From: an uncultured bacterium
GTDB taxonomy: Bacteria; Cyanobacteriota; Vampirovibrionia; Gastranaerophilales; Gastranaerophilaceae
Direction of reading: 5' to 3'
Assembly (NCBI GenBank): GCA_902783835.1
Contig: CACZSN010000040.1
Coordinates: forward strand, 21,915 to 85,914
DNA: 64,000 nucleotides
Part shown: one piece after another, positions 7,614 to 16,833 of the stretch
Layout: the number at the start of each line of letters is the position of its first letter
Position numbering within the stretch: the stretch's first letter is position 1
The notes under the pieces: model-generated
What the model was told of the DNA's origin: nothing
The model's database searches: none
What the model saw: the letters and a program-made list of their open reading frames with translations, nothing else
Position numbers and translations under genes: made by a program

Positions 7614-9641
7614 ATGGAGGGCAGGACAATTAAAAGAGTATTGACTACCGCATTAATTTTAGCCGCAGGAATGGCACTTCCGGCCGATGCCGCAAAAGTC
7701 GTCAGCTATCCGGCTCAGGCATATTATATACAAGCTTGCACAAATGAAGATAAAGGCGATTTTGCAGGTGCTATCGAAAAAATGAAACGAGCTATTGATT
7801 TGAAAAATGACAATGCTCTTTATTATACAAAACTTGCAGGTTTATATCAAAATATCGGAGAGTGGGATAATGCACTTGCCGCATATAAAAAAGCCGCTCA
7901 GTTAAGACCTGATGATTCTTTTTTGTATCTTGCAATCGGACAAATTTTGCAACAGAAAAAAGATTATGTAAATGCTCTTGAAGCATACAAATATGTTTTG
8001 CAACTCACTCCTAATTATAAGTATAATTACTTAAATCTTGCAAATGTTCAGTTCATTTTGAAAGATTATAAAGCTGCTGTTGAAAATTATAACGTATTTT
8101 TGGTAAATTACCCGAACCATGTTGATGCACGTAAAAACCTTGCTTCCGCATATATTGAATTGGGTGATTATAAAAATGCAAATGAACAATTTAAAATTTC
8201 AATGGATAAACATCCGGAAAACTTCAATGAATATGCTCAATACGGACTTTCTCTCGTGAAAAATTCTCAATGGGAAGATGCGAGAACCGTTTTGGAAAAA
8301 GCTATTGACGTTAACAAAGACGATGCGGCTTCAATCGCTAACTTGGGTATTGTTATGCAAAGAACGGGTGACGGCACGGATGCTCTTGCGATGTTTGAAA
8401 AAGCTCTTAAACTTGAACCCGAATCAGCTGATATTACTATTGAATATGCGGATGCATTGCTTGCCTTAGGTCAGGATGATAAGGCGAAAGCTCAATATGT
8501 GAAATATATTTCATTAAAACCTGATGATCCGCATGCATATTTTAATTTAGGCTTGATTTATTCAAAAGAAAAAAATTATGACGAAGCTATTAACAGTTTT
8601 TCAAAAGGTATGGAAAACGCAAAAGATAACGATGATTTCAAGGCAGAACTTGCTAAATGTTATCATTTCAAAAAAGATTACAAACATGCAGTTCAACTTT
8701 ATGATGAATTGTTGACCTCTTTGCCTAAAGACAGAACTTTGAGATTTAATAAGGCTTTGGCTTTGCAGGCTCAACAAAATTATAAGGAAGCTATCGATAT
8801 CTACACGGCTTTGTATGCGGAACAACCTGATGACAACATCAAATTGTATTTGTCTCAAGCATATCTTGCAAACGGAAAAAATCTTATAATTGCGGAAAAT
8901 TATCGTAAGGCTATTGTAAATTTTGAAAAAGCTGCTGATATTGATGCAAATAATTCCGAAATTTACGTAAACATGGCAAATGCTTATGATAAGTTGGGTT
9001 CAGGTTCAAGAGTTATCGAAAGTTATGAAAAAGCTATGGAAATTGATCCTGATGATAAAACTATTTCAACCGCTTATGCAAAGGTTCTTTTGAAGTATAA
9101 AAAGACTGAGGATGCCGAGAAAGTTACTGAAAATATTGTAAATTCAGAAAATGTTACGGCTGAAGAAAAAGCGATGACTTTGATTGCTCTTGGTGAACAA
9201 TATTATGATAATAAAAATTTCACAAATGCAAAAGATCAGTTTGAAAAAGCAATTGCGATTGACCCAAACAATACGTCATTATTGATTAAGACAGGAAATT
9301 GTTACAAACAGCTTTCTGTAAATGATAAAGCTTTGGAATATTACCAAAAAGCAATTGACAAAGATAAAGATAATGCTGATGCTTATTTCAATGCCGGACT
9401 TTGCTATTCGGATTTGGGTAAAGACAATGAAGCAATTGCAAGTTATAAAAAAGCGGTAGAACTCAATAATCAATATGCTTACGCTTATTACGCACTCGGT
9501 ATTGAATATGAAAAAGCAAAAAATTATGATGAAGCAATTGCAAATTACGAAAAATTCATCGAACTCTCGACAGATAAAGGCATTCAAGCTTCTGTCAGAG
9601 CTACGGTAAACGCTTTGAAGAAAAAAAATACGGCTAAATAA
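7614..9641 (+). CDS. Exported tetratricopeptide repeat protein
   Basis: 675 residues. A signal peptide (IKRVLTTALILAAGMALPADA) is followed by about 17 TPR units of 34 residues, each with the usual A/G at position 8, A at 20 and P near 32 (for example AYYALGIEYEKAKNYDEAI). It is probably periplasmic and a scaffold for protein complexes. The start is uncertain: ATG 7614 has AGGA 8 nt upstream, but the predicted transcript start (about 7604) would cut that site; a perfect GGAGG at 7616-7620 sits 8 nt before an in-frame ATT at 7629, which would start right at the signal peptide. Its stop shares one base with the next gene. A similar protein lies at 28417-30531. Confidence 0.88.
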   Translation: MEGRTIKRVLTTALILAAGMALPADAAKVVSYPAQAYYIQACTNEDKGDFAGAIEKMKRAIDLKNDNALYYTKLAGLYQNIGEWDNALAAYKKAAQLRPDDSFLYLAIGQILQQKKDYVNALEAYKYVLQLTPNYKYNYLNLANVQFILKDYKAAVENYNVFLVNYPNHVDARKNLASAYIELGDYKNANEQFKISMDKHPENFNEYAQYGLSLVKNSQWEDARTVLEKAIDVNKDDAASIANLGIVMQRTGDGTDALAMFEKALKLEPESADITIEYADALLALGQDDKAKAQYVKYISLKPDDPHAYFNLGLIYSKEKNYDEAINSFSKGMENAKDNDDFKAELAKCYHFKKDYKHAVQLYDELLTSLPKDRTLRFNKALALQAQQNYKEAIDIYTALYAEQPDDNIKLYLSQAYLANGKNLIIAENYRKAIVNFEKAADIDANNSEIYVNMANAYDKLGSGSRVIESYEKAMEIDPDDKTISTAYAKVLLKYKKTEDAEKVTENIVNSENVTAEEKAMTLIALGEQYYDNKNFTNAKDQFEKAIAIDPNNTSLLIKTGNCYKQLSVNDKALEYYQKAIDKDKDNADAYFNAGLCYSDLGKDNEAIASYKKAVELNNQYAYAYYALGIEYEKAKNYDEAIANYEKFIELSTDKGIQASVRATVNALKKKNTAK

Positions 9642-10042
9642 TGAAGAAATTTTTATTGGTTGTCGGAATTTTATTTTCTTCAATAATCATGTCAGGATGC
9701 TCGGATAAGGCTGTAATAATGCTGAAATCCGAGCCTTTTAATTCTCAAAATTATATGGAATATGAGCATAATTTTAAGGCAAATCAGAGAATTTATTATG
9801 CTGTTATGTCTCCGAAGGGTTTTAAAGATACCGCTTTAAAAATCGAGATTTTTACAAAAAATACGAAAGCTCCATCTCTCGGTTTTTCTTACAAATACGG
9901 GATTAATGTACCGATTGATAATACAAAAAAATATTATACAAACTATATTGTGATGACCGGTCCCGGACTTTATATTATGCAAGTTTTTGAACTTCGCAGA
10001 CCTGACAAATGTCTTGCAAGACAAGATTTTTGGGTTGAATAA
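9641..10042 (+). CDS. Small lipoprotein of unknown function
   Basis: 133 residues. An N-terminal signal ends in MSGC with the lipidation Cys at residue 20 (the -3 Met is slightly off consensus). The mature part is mostly beta-type with no motif I recognise. It is joined to the TPR gene before it and the YkgJ-type gene after it by one-base TAATG overlaps, so the three are made together. The TPR protein and lipoprotein may act together in the envelope; that is inference from layout. Confidence 0.75.
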   Translation: MKKFLLVVGILFSSIIMSGCSDKAVIMLKSEPFNSQNYMEYEHNFKANQRIYYAVMSPKGFKDTALKIEIFTKNTKAPSLGFSYKYGINVPIDNTKKYYTNYIVMTGPGLYIMQVFELRRPDKCLARQDFWVE

Positions 10043-10452
10043 TGCTATCCTTTATGTTTGAAAAAATCAAATTTTATTTTCAAAAAATGACATCCGCCAG
10101 ATTTGTTGTTACCGGGAAATGTAATAAATGCGGTACTTGTTGCAGGAATATTACGTTTTTCATCGGTAAAAGAATTGTGAAAGATGAAACGGAATTTTTG
10201 AAAATGCAAGAATTTGATAAAAAATACCGTAACTTTGAAATAAACGGCAAAGGCGAAAACGGTGAGTTGTTGTTTAAATGCAAAGCTTTAAACGATGATG
10301 GCAGTTGCGGGGTATATAAATTTCGCTCTGTTAATTGCCGACTTTATCCGAAAATCAATCAGAAATTTGTTTATGATGGAGGGAAACCTCTTGATGGTTG
10401 CGGATACAAATTTTCTGTCAATAAAAAATTCCGAGATTACTTGAAAAAATAA
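10042..10452 (+). CDS. YkgJ-type cysteine cluster protein (UPF0153)
   Basis: 136 residues with the family's Cys pattern CNKCGTCC at about residues 30-37, then FKCKAL, SCGVY, NCRLYP and GCGY. The family is thought to bind zinc or an iron-sulfur cluster and its biochemical role is unknown. It is the last gene of the TPR operon, overlapping the lipoprotein by one base. Its stop codon lies in the loop of the following terminator hairpin. Confidence 0.85.
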   Translation: MLSFMFEKIKFYFQKMTSARFVVTGKCNKCGTCCRNITFFIGKRIVKDETEFLKMQEFDKKYRNFEINGKGENGELLFKCKALNDDGSCGVYKFRSVNCRLYPKINQKFVYDGGKPLDGCGYKFSVNKKFRDYLKK

Positions 10453-10470
10453 ACTCGGAATTCTTTCATT
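10427..10470. terminator. Bidirectional terminator between convergent operons
   Basis: Nine-bp stem AATTCCGAG (10427-10435) with CTCGGAATT (10454-10462). A T-rich tract follows on the plus strand and TTTTT on the minus strand. It serves the YkgJ-type gene and, more convincingly, the AI-2E-type gene. Confidence 0.65.
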
Positions 10471-10479
10471 TTATTTTTA

Positions 10480-11505
10480 TTAATCTAAATTTTTCATATA
10501 TAATTCTTCAATCAAAACGCAGACCGTAGCCGCAATTGCCGGTGCAAATACTACTCCTAAAATGCCCATATATTTTGCCGTCAAGAATAATGACAAGAAA
10601 ATTAAAATCGGGTGTAAATTGAGCAACTTGCTGAAAATATACGGTCTTACCAAATTGTTTTCAACGATTTGAGCGATAGCGAAAGTTATGATAACACCTG
10701 CAATAATTTTTCCGCCTGCTTCATAACAAGCAACAATACAAATTATAAGTCCGATAGCGGGACCTACAACAGGGATGAAGTCTAAAACAGCGGTAATTAA
10801 ACCGAGTAAAAAACCGTAATCGACTTTCATAATTATAAGACCGACTGTCATGATAATACCGATGCTTGAAACAGCAATTAATTGTCCTGCAACGTATCCG
10901 CCTATTTTATCAGAAATTATATTCATAATTTCATTTGCTCTTTTTCTCATATGAGAAGGAAAAAGTCGAAGAGTTGTTTTTCTGATTGTTTCTTTATCTG
11001 CCATAAAATAATAAATGATAAGCAAAGAAATAATAAAATATACAACCGCGGAACTGAGACCTTTTATGATTTCTATGGAATGTTCTATAAAATCCGAAGT
11101 TACACCCGCTGCAGATGCTGTCATTTTGTCAAAATCCAATGTTGCAAACGGAGTATGTGCTAACATTTGCATATTTTGTAATGATTCATCAAGTTTATCA
11201 ACATATTGCGGAAATGATATCGCAAATACTTTTATTTCATTTGAAGAAAGAATAATTACCGGAATTAAAAATAATCCGATAATTGCAAGTGTTCCCAATA
11301 ACGTCAATAAAGACGCCTGTTGTCTCGACATTTTGGCTGAAAGTTTTTCGACAATCGGATCTAAAGAACACGCTATGACATAAGATGCAAAAAACATAAT
11401 TGCAATATCCTGAATTTTTGCAATAAAGATTACAAAAAGTATTGCAATTGCAATAAATATGAAGTTTTTAATATTTAGATGTCTTCTGAATAAATGATTT
11501 ACCAT
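10480..11505 (-). CDS. AI-2E/PerM family membrane transporter (UPF0118)
   Basis: 341 residues with seven or eight membrane helices. N-terminal helices (NFIFIAIAILFVIFI) are followed by the soluble stretch DPIVEKLS, and the C-terminal half has the family pattern GLLLGLITAVLDFIPVVGPAIGL-like with conserved IPxxG and then ENNLVRPYIFSK. Family members include TqsA (autoinducer-2 export) and Na+/H+ antiporters, so substrate is open. ATG 11505 is chosen; a TTG at 11514 is in frame but too close to the AAAGG site. It starts 24 bp after the NCS2 permease gene and is likely co-transcribed with it. Confidence 0.85.
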   Translation of the reverse strand: MVNHLFRRHLNIKNFIFIAIAILFVIFIAKIQDIAIMFFASYVIACSLDPIVEKLSAKMSRQQASLLTLLGTLAIIGLFLIPVIILSSNEIKVFAISFPQYVDKLDESLQNMQMLAHTPFATLDFDKMTASAAGVTSDFIEHSIEIIKGLSSAVVYFIISLLIIYYFMADKETIRKTTLRLFPSHMRKRANEIMNIISDKIGGYVAGQLIAVSSIGIIMTVGLIIMKVDYGFLLGLITAVLDFIPVVGPAIGLIICIVACYEAGGKIIAGVIITFAIAQIVENNLVRPYIFSKLLNLHPILIFLSLFLTAKYMGILGVVFAPAIAATVCVLIEELYMKNLD

Positions 11506-11529
11506 AGAATTCAAATAACCTTTCGATAA

Positions 11530-12840
11530 TTAGAATTTGTATAATGCAAAGAATATGCAAGATGCAACAAATAAAATCCATACGGGGATGTTTAACTCTT
11601 TGCCTTTTCCCGCAATAAGTTTCATTACCGGATAAAGAACAAATCCGCAAGCAACCGCAACTCCGATATTTGACGAGAATGACATCAAAAATATCATCAA
11701 CGCTGAAGGAATACCTTCTGACATATCTTCAAAATTAATCATTTTGATATTTGACATCATCAAAATACCGATGATAACCAAAACAGCATTACAAGCCGCT
11801 GACGGGATTATAGCAAATACGGGGGTAAAGAATAATCCGGTCAAGAACAAACAGCCCGTAACGACCGCCGTCAACCCCGAACGTCCGCCTGCTTGAACAC
11901 CTGTTGTTGATTCTACGTAAACACCTGAAGTGATTGCACAAAGTGATGACGAAATTACTGTTGCCGTTGAGTCGCAAAGCATCGCTCTTTTTATGTTCGG
12001 TAAATTACCCTTTTCGTCCAAAAATCCTGCTTTTGCGGAAACACCAATCATCGTTCCCATTGTATCAACAAACATTAATACCAAAATTATGAAAATAATC
12101 GGTAGTGATTCAATGTTTAACACACCCGCTACATCTGCCTTTAAAAATACCGGGGCAAGACTTGCCGGAGCGGAAACAAAGGATTCGGGTAAAGTTGATT
12201 GACCGCAAAGAAACGACAAAATCGTTACACCGATTAAGCCTGCCAACATTGCAACTTTAACCCCTTTTGACATCAAAATTCCGATGATTAAAATTCCTGC
12301 AATCGCAAGTAATGTGTTTATATCCCAAAAGTTGCCGATAGTAAGGTTATCAGTCACATTGATAATGCCGGCACCTTTAAGTCCGACAAATGCAAGATAA
12401 AGTCCCAAACCTGCTGTGAATGCAAATTTCAAGCAAGCTGGCAAACAATTTACGAGCCAAGCTCTCACGTTGCAAATTGTTAAAACAAAAAGCGTAATTG
12501 CAGCGATAACTACCGCTCCGAAGGCCTTTTGCCATTCACCTTCTCCAAACATCGGCACAACCGTATATGCAAGGAACACATATTCAGCGAGTAATGGTGC
12601 AACCGCAAACGGTCTGTTTGCAATCAATCCCATTAACATACAACCTACAAAAGCCATATAAATTATCGTCGAAGTTACCGCTCCTTGTGGCATTCCTATT
12701 CCGCCTAAAATGTTCGGAATAACAATCATAATGTATGCGAGTGTGGCAAATGTCGTAAGACCCGCAACAAGTTCTGTTTTGAGGTTAGTATTTAATTCCT
12801 CAAATTTAAAAAATTTGCTAATTGCATTTGTAATATTCAT
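11530..12840 (-). CDS. NCS2 family purine (guanine/hypoxanthine) permease, PbuG/AzgA-type
   Basis: 436 residues and about 12 membrane segments. AzgA-group features are the soluble N-terminus FFKFEELNTNLKTELVAGL, TFATLAYIMIVIPNIL, MGLIANRPFAVAP, and later the conserved MFVDTMGTMIGVSAKAG and ESTTGVQAGGRSGL. These proteins take up purine bases by proton symport. ATG 12840 is chosen because AAGGG lies 9 nt upstream; an in-frame TTG at 12849 sits on that site. The leader shows no purine riboswitch that I can recognise. First gene of a two-gene operon. Confidence 0.9.
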   Translation of the reverse strand: MNITNAISKFFKFEELNTNLKTELVAGLTTFATLAYIMIVIPNILGGIGMPQGAVTSTIIYMAFVGCMLMGLIANRPFAVAPLLAEYVFLAYTVVPMFGEGEWQKAFGAVVIAAITLFVLTICNVRAWLVNCLPACLKFAFTAGLGLYLAFVGLKGAGIINVTDNLTIGNFWDINTLLAIAGILIIGILMSKGVKVAMLAGLIGVTILSFLCGQSTLPESFVSAPASLAPVFLKADVAGVLNIESLPIIFIILVLMFVDTMGTMIGVSAKAGFLDEKGNLPNIKRAMLCDSTATVISSSLCAITSGVYVESTTGVQAGGRSGLTAVVTGCLFLTGLFFTPVFAIIPSAACNAVLVIIGILMMSNIKMINFEDMSEGIPSALMIFLMSFSSNIGVAVACGFVLYPVMKLIAGKGKELNIPVWILFVASCIFFALYKF

Positions 12841-12918
12841 AAATTTCAACCCTTCTTATAAGATGTGTTCAATCTTAGCAAAAATATAATTTTTTTTAAT
12901 TAAAAATTTTCTGAAAGG

Positions 12919-12946
12919 TTAACATTTTGCAAAATTATGTTAAAAT
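12919..12946 (+). promoter_or_regulatory. Promoter for the metallophosphatase gene
   Basis: TTAACA (12919-12924), 16-bp spacer, TAAAAT (12941-12946) with an upstream TG (extended -10). The leader would be about 65 nt. A TTGACG further down (about 12973) has only a poor -10 partner. Confidence 0.55.
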
Positions 12947-13016
12947 TAAATATATTCTTATCAAATTTTTATGTTGACGTGTTTTATGTAATTCAGTTAA
13001 AAAATGGTGGTGTATT

Positions 13017-14753
13017 ATGACTGATATTAATCCTAATAAATCTCTTTTTGTAAAAAACAATGCGAAAAATAATTTAAGTTTTGGACAGGCAAATATTAAT
13101 ATTGCCGCATTAAGTGACACTCACGGTCAGATTGATAAATGTGCCGCCATTCAAGATACTTATGAAAAAAATAAAGAACAAATTCACCCTGACGGACAAA
13201 ATCCGAGCAATAAAAATGTTTTTGCCGTTGTCGGTGATTGGTTTATGAACCCGACGAGAAAAGGTTATTTGTCTTTTAAAGAAACTATCGGCGATATGCA
13301 AGGTAAGTTTTTGGGCGATATGATTAACAGAATGAAATCGGGTTTGGGCAATTTGACAACTCTTTATACTCCCGGAAACCATTGTCTCGAAGGCGGAGAT
13401 TCTTTCCTTTTTGACAAGACCAAAAAATGCGATATGACAACGGTTATGACAAACGTAAACGTTGAAAATTCAAAGTCTGTTACATCGCTTGAACCGGAAG
13501 CTCAAAAAAGAATTACGACTTCGACAGTTCTTGAAGTTCCCGATGATAAAAATCCCGATAAGGTTCACAAAATGCTCGTTTTGGGTATGATTTGCCCCAA
13601 TATGGACTATTATTGCAACGGTTTGATTAACGATTTGGATATTTTGGACAGAAATCGCAAAAAAGAAGTAAAACTTGAAGAAGGCGATTTGACTGAAACT
13701 TATAAGCAATTCAACGAAGAAATTGCTAAGTTTAAGGAAGAAAACCCCGATTCTCCTGTTATGCTCTTAAATCACGCAGGACAAAGAGTTGTTCAAATGC
13801 TTTGTAATAATTGTGATTTGGATCTCGTTTTGAACGGGCATGATCATAAAGATGAAACTTCTGTATTTACAAGTGCAAAGACAGGCAAGGAAACATTTGT
13901 TTGTTCTCTTTCCGAAAATGCAAAACTTATGGATGCTGTTAATGTTCATTTTGATGATGACGGAAAATATTCATTTAACGCAAAAACTTTGTACGTAAAA
14001 TTAGAAGAACAAGATGCTATTTTCAAGAAGCAATTTGATGAAACTTTTGCTGAAGATACAAAAGGAATTGTTGAAATTACCGACCCTGCGGGAAGTGACA
14101 GATTAAAGGTAAACAATATCAGATTTGCCGATAATCCGCTTGAAAAATTAGTTACGGATACAATTATTTCGCACATCAGAACGAAAGAACCCGATACTCA
14201 ATTGTTTATGATGAACACATCTGCATTTCGTTCGGAACTTCAAGTTGACAAAGAAAATCCTGTTACAAATATGCAACTTATGGATTTGATGAGCGGATTG
14301 ATTGAAAAAGAAGCCAAAATAAGAGTCGGCAATTTTAGCGGAGAAACTATTGCAAAAATGGTTGACCAAAATATCAGAGAAAACAACGAAAATAAGACTC
14401 GAAATGTCTTGATGGGTTGGTCGGGATTACAAATGGACAGAGGGGCGATTATTCGTTTGCAAAACGAAGGCAACACCGATATGAAGGAAGTTGCTAAATA
14501 TATTAAAATTATGGATGAAAACGGTGAGTATCAACCTATAAATATGTCTCAAACATATAAAACTGCCGTAACTCAAAAATTGTTCGATAAAACAACGATT
14601 GAAGATGTTAAAAATTCCGATTCTTCATTTATTCATCTTGGAGAAACTGCAAACGACTGTTTGTTGGCAGGTGTAAAAGAAAAGGGTTACAAACTTACCG
14701 TTCCTCAAGATATCAGAGTAATTGATGACGGTGAAGGCGAAAGAAAATCATAA
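13017..14753 (+). CDS. 5'-nucleotidase-like metallophosphatase, cytoplasmic
   Basis: 578 residues. The metallophosphatase domain (30-330) has all metal motifs: DTH (34-36), GD (73-74), GNH (120-122), NHAG (H253) and GHDH (274-277). The C-terminal region (365-570) resembles the 5'-nucleotidase substrate domain, with NTSAFRSEL and GNFSGETIAKM. Family members hydrolyse nucleotides or UDP-sugars and are usually exported, but this one has no signal peptide; it begins with about 25 polar residues ending LSFGQ. It is either cytoplasmic or exported by another route. Monocistronic, between an NCS2 purine permease gene (divergent) and the HAD operon; a purine link is possible. Confidence 0.85.
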   Translation: MTDINPNKSLFVKNNAKNNLSFGQANINIAALSDTHGQIDKCAAIQDTYEKNKEQIHPDGQNPSNKNVFAVVGDWFMNPTRKGYLSFKETIGDMQGKFLGDMINRMKSGLGNLTTLYTPGNHCLEGGDSFLFDKTKKCDMTTVMTNVNVENSKSVTSLEPEAQKRITTSTVLEVPDDKNPDKVHKMLVLGMICPNMDYYCNGLINDLDILDRNRKKEVKLEEGDLTETYKQFNEEIAKFKEENPDSPVMLLNHAGQRVVQMLCNNCDLDLVLNGHDHKDETSVFTSAKTGKETFVCSLSENAKLMDAVNVHFDDDGKYSFNAKTLYVKLEEQDAIFKKQFDETFAEDTKGIVEITDPAGSDRLKVNNIRFADNPLEKLVTDTIISHIRTKEPDTQLFMMNTSAFRSELQVDKENPVTNMQLMDLMSGLIEKEAKIRVGNFSGETIAKMVDQNIRENNENKTRNVLMGWSGLQMDRGAIIRLQNEGNTDMKEVAKYIKIMDENGEYQPINMSQTYKTAVTQKLFDKTTIEDVKNSDSSFIHLGETANDCLLAGVKEKGYKLTVPQDIRVIDDGEGERKS

Positions 14754-14772
14754 ATCTTAATTTATTCTCGAT

Positions 14773-14801
14773 TTGCAATATTAAACAGTTCTTGATAAAA
14801 T
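14773..14801 (+). promoter_or_regulatory. Promoter directly upstream of the HAD gene start (possible leaderless mRNA)
   Basis: TTGCAA (14773-14778), 17-bp spacer, TAAAAT (14796-14801) preceded by TGA (extended -10). The ATG at 14808 begins 6 nt after the -10 box, which is where transcription should start. No Shine-Dalgarno is present. Confidence 0.65.
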
Positions 14802-14807
14802 CGTGTC

Positions 14808-15458
14808 ATGGAAAATGATGCGATTTTTATTTGTGATTTTGACGGTACTATCACCAAAAAGGACACAATTAACGATTTTTTAGAAAAATTTGCCGATAAA
14901 AAGTGGCTTGAAATAGAAGATGATTGGGTTGCGGGTAAAGTGCCGACTTGCGATGCGATGAGGATGCAATTCGGCTTGATAAAGAATATGACCCGAGAAG
15001 TTTTTGACCGATTTTTCGAAACGGTAGAAATTGATGATTATTTTGAAAAATTTTATAAACTTTGCAAACAAAAAAACATAAAAGTTGTAATTGTAAGTGA
15101 CGGATTTGAGTATTTCATTCGCAGAGTTCTTTCTAAATACGGCATTAATGATATAGAAATTTATTCTAATCATTTTGAGTTTAATGACGGTAATTTTATT
15201 ATGGAATTTCCGTATAAGAATGATGAATGTCAACGCGGAGCAGGAACTTGTAAATGTTCATTTATTCAAAAGTTCAAAAAATTTTATAAGACTGTTATTT
15301 ATGTCGGGGACGGGGCTTCTGACTTTTGTCCCGCTTCTAAGGCTGATTTTTTATTTGCAAAGAAGAAACTTTTGGAGTATTGTAAAAAGAAAAATATCGT
15401 TTATGTTAAATATTCCGATTTTAACGAGGTAATTAAGCATGACATCTTTAAAAACTGA
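14808..15458 (+). CDS. HAD-family phosphatase, MtnX/phosphoserine phosphatase-like
   Basis: 216 residues. HAD motif I is DFDGT (nucleophile D10, acid D12), motif II is VSDG (about 97-100), and motif III/IV is GDGASD (about 166-171). The cap region with EDDWVAGKVP resembles MtnX, the methionine-salvage phosphatase, but no other methionine-salvage gene is here. A Cys-containing stretch DECQRGAGTCKCS precedes motif IV. It overlaps the aminotransferase gene by 20 bp, so its substrate may be a phosphorylated precursor for that enzyme; this is inference. No ribosome site is seen; the mRNA may start at the ATG. Confidence 0.8.
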   Translation: MENDAIFICDFDGTITKKDTINDFLEKFADKKWLEIEDDWVAGKVPTCDAMRMQFGLIKNMTREVFDRFFETVEIDDYFEKFYKLCKQKNIKVVIVSDGFEYFIRRVLSKYGINDIEIYSNHFEFNDGNFIMEFPYKNDECQRGAGTCKCSFIQKFKKFYKTVIYVGDGASDFCPASKADFLFAKKKLLEYCKKKNIVYVKYSDFNEVIKHDIFKN

Positions 15459-16833
15459 TATAGAAAATACAATAACAGATGAAGAACTGTTGGAATTAGA
15501 CAGCAAGTATTGCTCTTTCGGTGATACCGTGCACTATTCAAAAAATCCAAAAGTTTTCCATCGTTGTGACGGAGCATATATGTATGATGCGGATGATACA
15601 CCGTATCTTGATATGCAAATGTACTTTTCCGCCGCAAATTTTGGTTATAATAACAGAAGAATTATTGACGCAGTTATCGAGCAAATGAATACTTTGCCTC
15701 AAATTACTCCTAAATATGTTCACAAATACAAAGTTCTGTTGTCGGAGAAATTATGTAAAGCTTGTGAAACAAGATTTGGCGAAGCAGGAAGAATTAATTT
15801 TAACGTAGGTGGTGCTCAGGCTGTTGAAGATATGATTAAGTTAGTGCGTGCAAATACGCATAGAAACAGCTTTTTTGCATTCCAAGGCGGATATCACGGA
15901 AAAACAGTTGCAACTACCGCAATTTCTTCAAATTTTAAATACCGTGAAAAATATGGTCATTACGGTGACAGAGCACACTTTGTTCCGTTCCCGTATTGTT
16001 TCAGATGTCCTTTTGACAAAAAATGTGACAGTTGTGATTTTTATTGCGTAAAACATTTTGAACGCCAATTTGACAGTGAATACAAAGGTTTATGCAATCC
16101 TTCGGATAATGAAACCGAATATAAAGCATTTATCGCGGAACCAGTATTGGGAACAGGCGGTTATATTAATGCTCCTGAAGGTTATTTCAAAGAGCTCAAG
16201 AAGGTATTAGACAAATTTGGCATCATGTTTATCGATGATGAAATTCAAATGGGATTTTATCGTACGGGTAAACTTTGGGCGATTGAAAATTACGGTGTAA
16301 CACCTGATGTAATTTGTTTTGCTAAGTCTTTGACAAACGGTATGAACCCATTGTCAGGTTTCTGGGCAAAAGAAAAATACATCAATCCCGAAAAATTCCC
16401 TCCGGGATCAGCTCATTCAACATTCTGTTCAAATCCTATCGGTACTCGTGCAGGATACGAAGTTATGAAGATGATTGAGGAAGAAAACTTTGATGTTACC
16501 GTTCCTGAAAAAGGAAAATACTTCCTTGACGGATTGAAAGAAATTCAAAAACATCACAAATGTATCGGGGAAGTTGGCGGTTTAGGTTTAGCATTACGTG
16601 CGGAACTCGTTTGTGAAGACGGAATTTCTCCGAACAGAGAATTGTGCGGAAAAGTTTTGGCTGAAGGCTTAAAAGGCGATTTGACATACAAAGGTCAAAA
16701 GTGCGGATTGATTTTGCACAATGGCGGTTTCTATAAAAATATTATTACGTTCGTTCCGAATGTGTATATTACAAAAGATGAAATCGATATGGCACTTGAA
16801 CTTTTAGACGTACTTCTGACGAGGTGCGAATAG
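15439..16833 (+). CDS. Class III PLP-dependent aminotransferase with Cys cluster
   Basis: 464 residues. Fold-type I class III features are the NVGGAQAVED region (about 122), GGYHGKT (150-155), AEPVLGTGGY (233-242), IDDEIQMGFYRTG (Asp 266/267 pyridine contact) and the Schiff-base Lys296 in FAKSLTNG. A Cys-rich insertion holds C187, C190, C196, C199 and C203; similar PYCxRCPF stretches occur in some class III enzymes and a few of those bind an iron-sulfur cluster. GAGG lies 10 nt before the ATG. The amino acceptor cannot be told from the sequence. It is the second gene of a tight four-gene operon. Confidence 0.88.
   Translation: MTSLKTDIENTITDEELLELDSKYCSFGDTVHYSKNPKVFHRCDGAYMYDADDTPYLDMQMYFSAANFGYNNRRIIDAVIEQMNTLPQITPKYVHKYKVLLSEKLCKACETRFGEAGRINFNVGGAQAVEDMIKLVRANTHRNSFFAFQGGYHGKTVATTAISSNFKYREKYGHYGDRAHFVPFPYCFRCPFDKKCDSCDFYCVKHFERQFDSEYKGLCNPSDNETEYKAFIAEPVLGTGGYINAPEGYFKELKKVLDKFGIMFIDDEIQMGFYRTGKLWAIENYGVTPDVICFAKSLTNGMNPLSGFWAKEKYINPEKFPPGSAHSTFCSNPIGTRAGYEVMKMIEEENFDVTVPEKGKYFLDGLKEIQKHHKCIGEVGGLGLALRAELVCEDGISPNRELCGKVLAEGLKGDLTYKGQKCGLILHNGGFYKNIITFVPNVYITKDEIDMALELLDVLLTRCE

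Noticed and set aside
12841..12918. Purine riboswitch before the NCS2 permease
   Set aside because: The leader is short and AT-rich and lacks the paired loops of that class.
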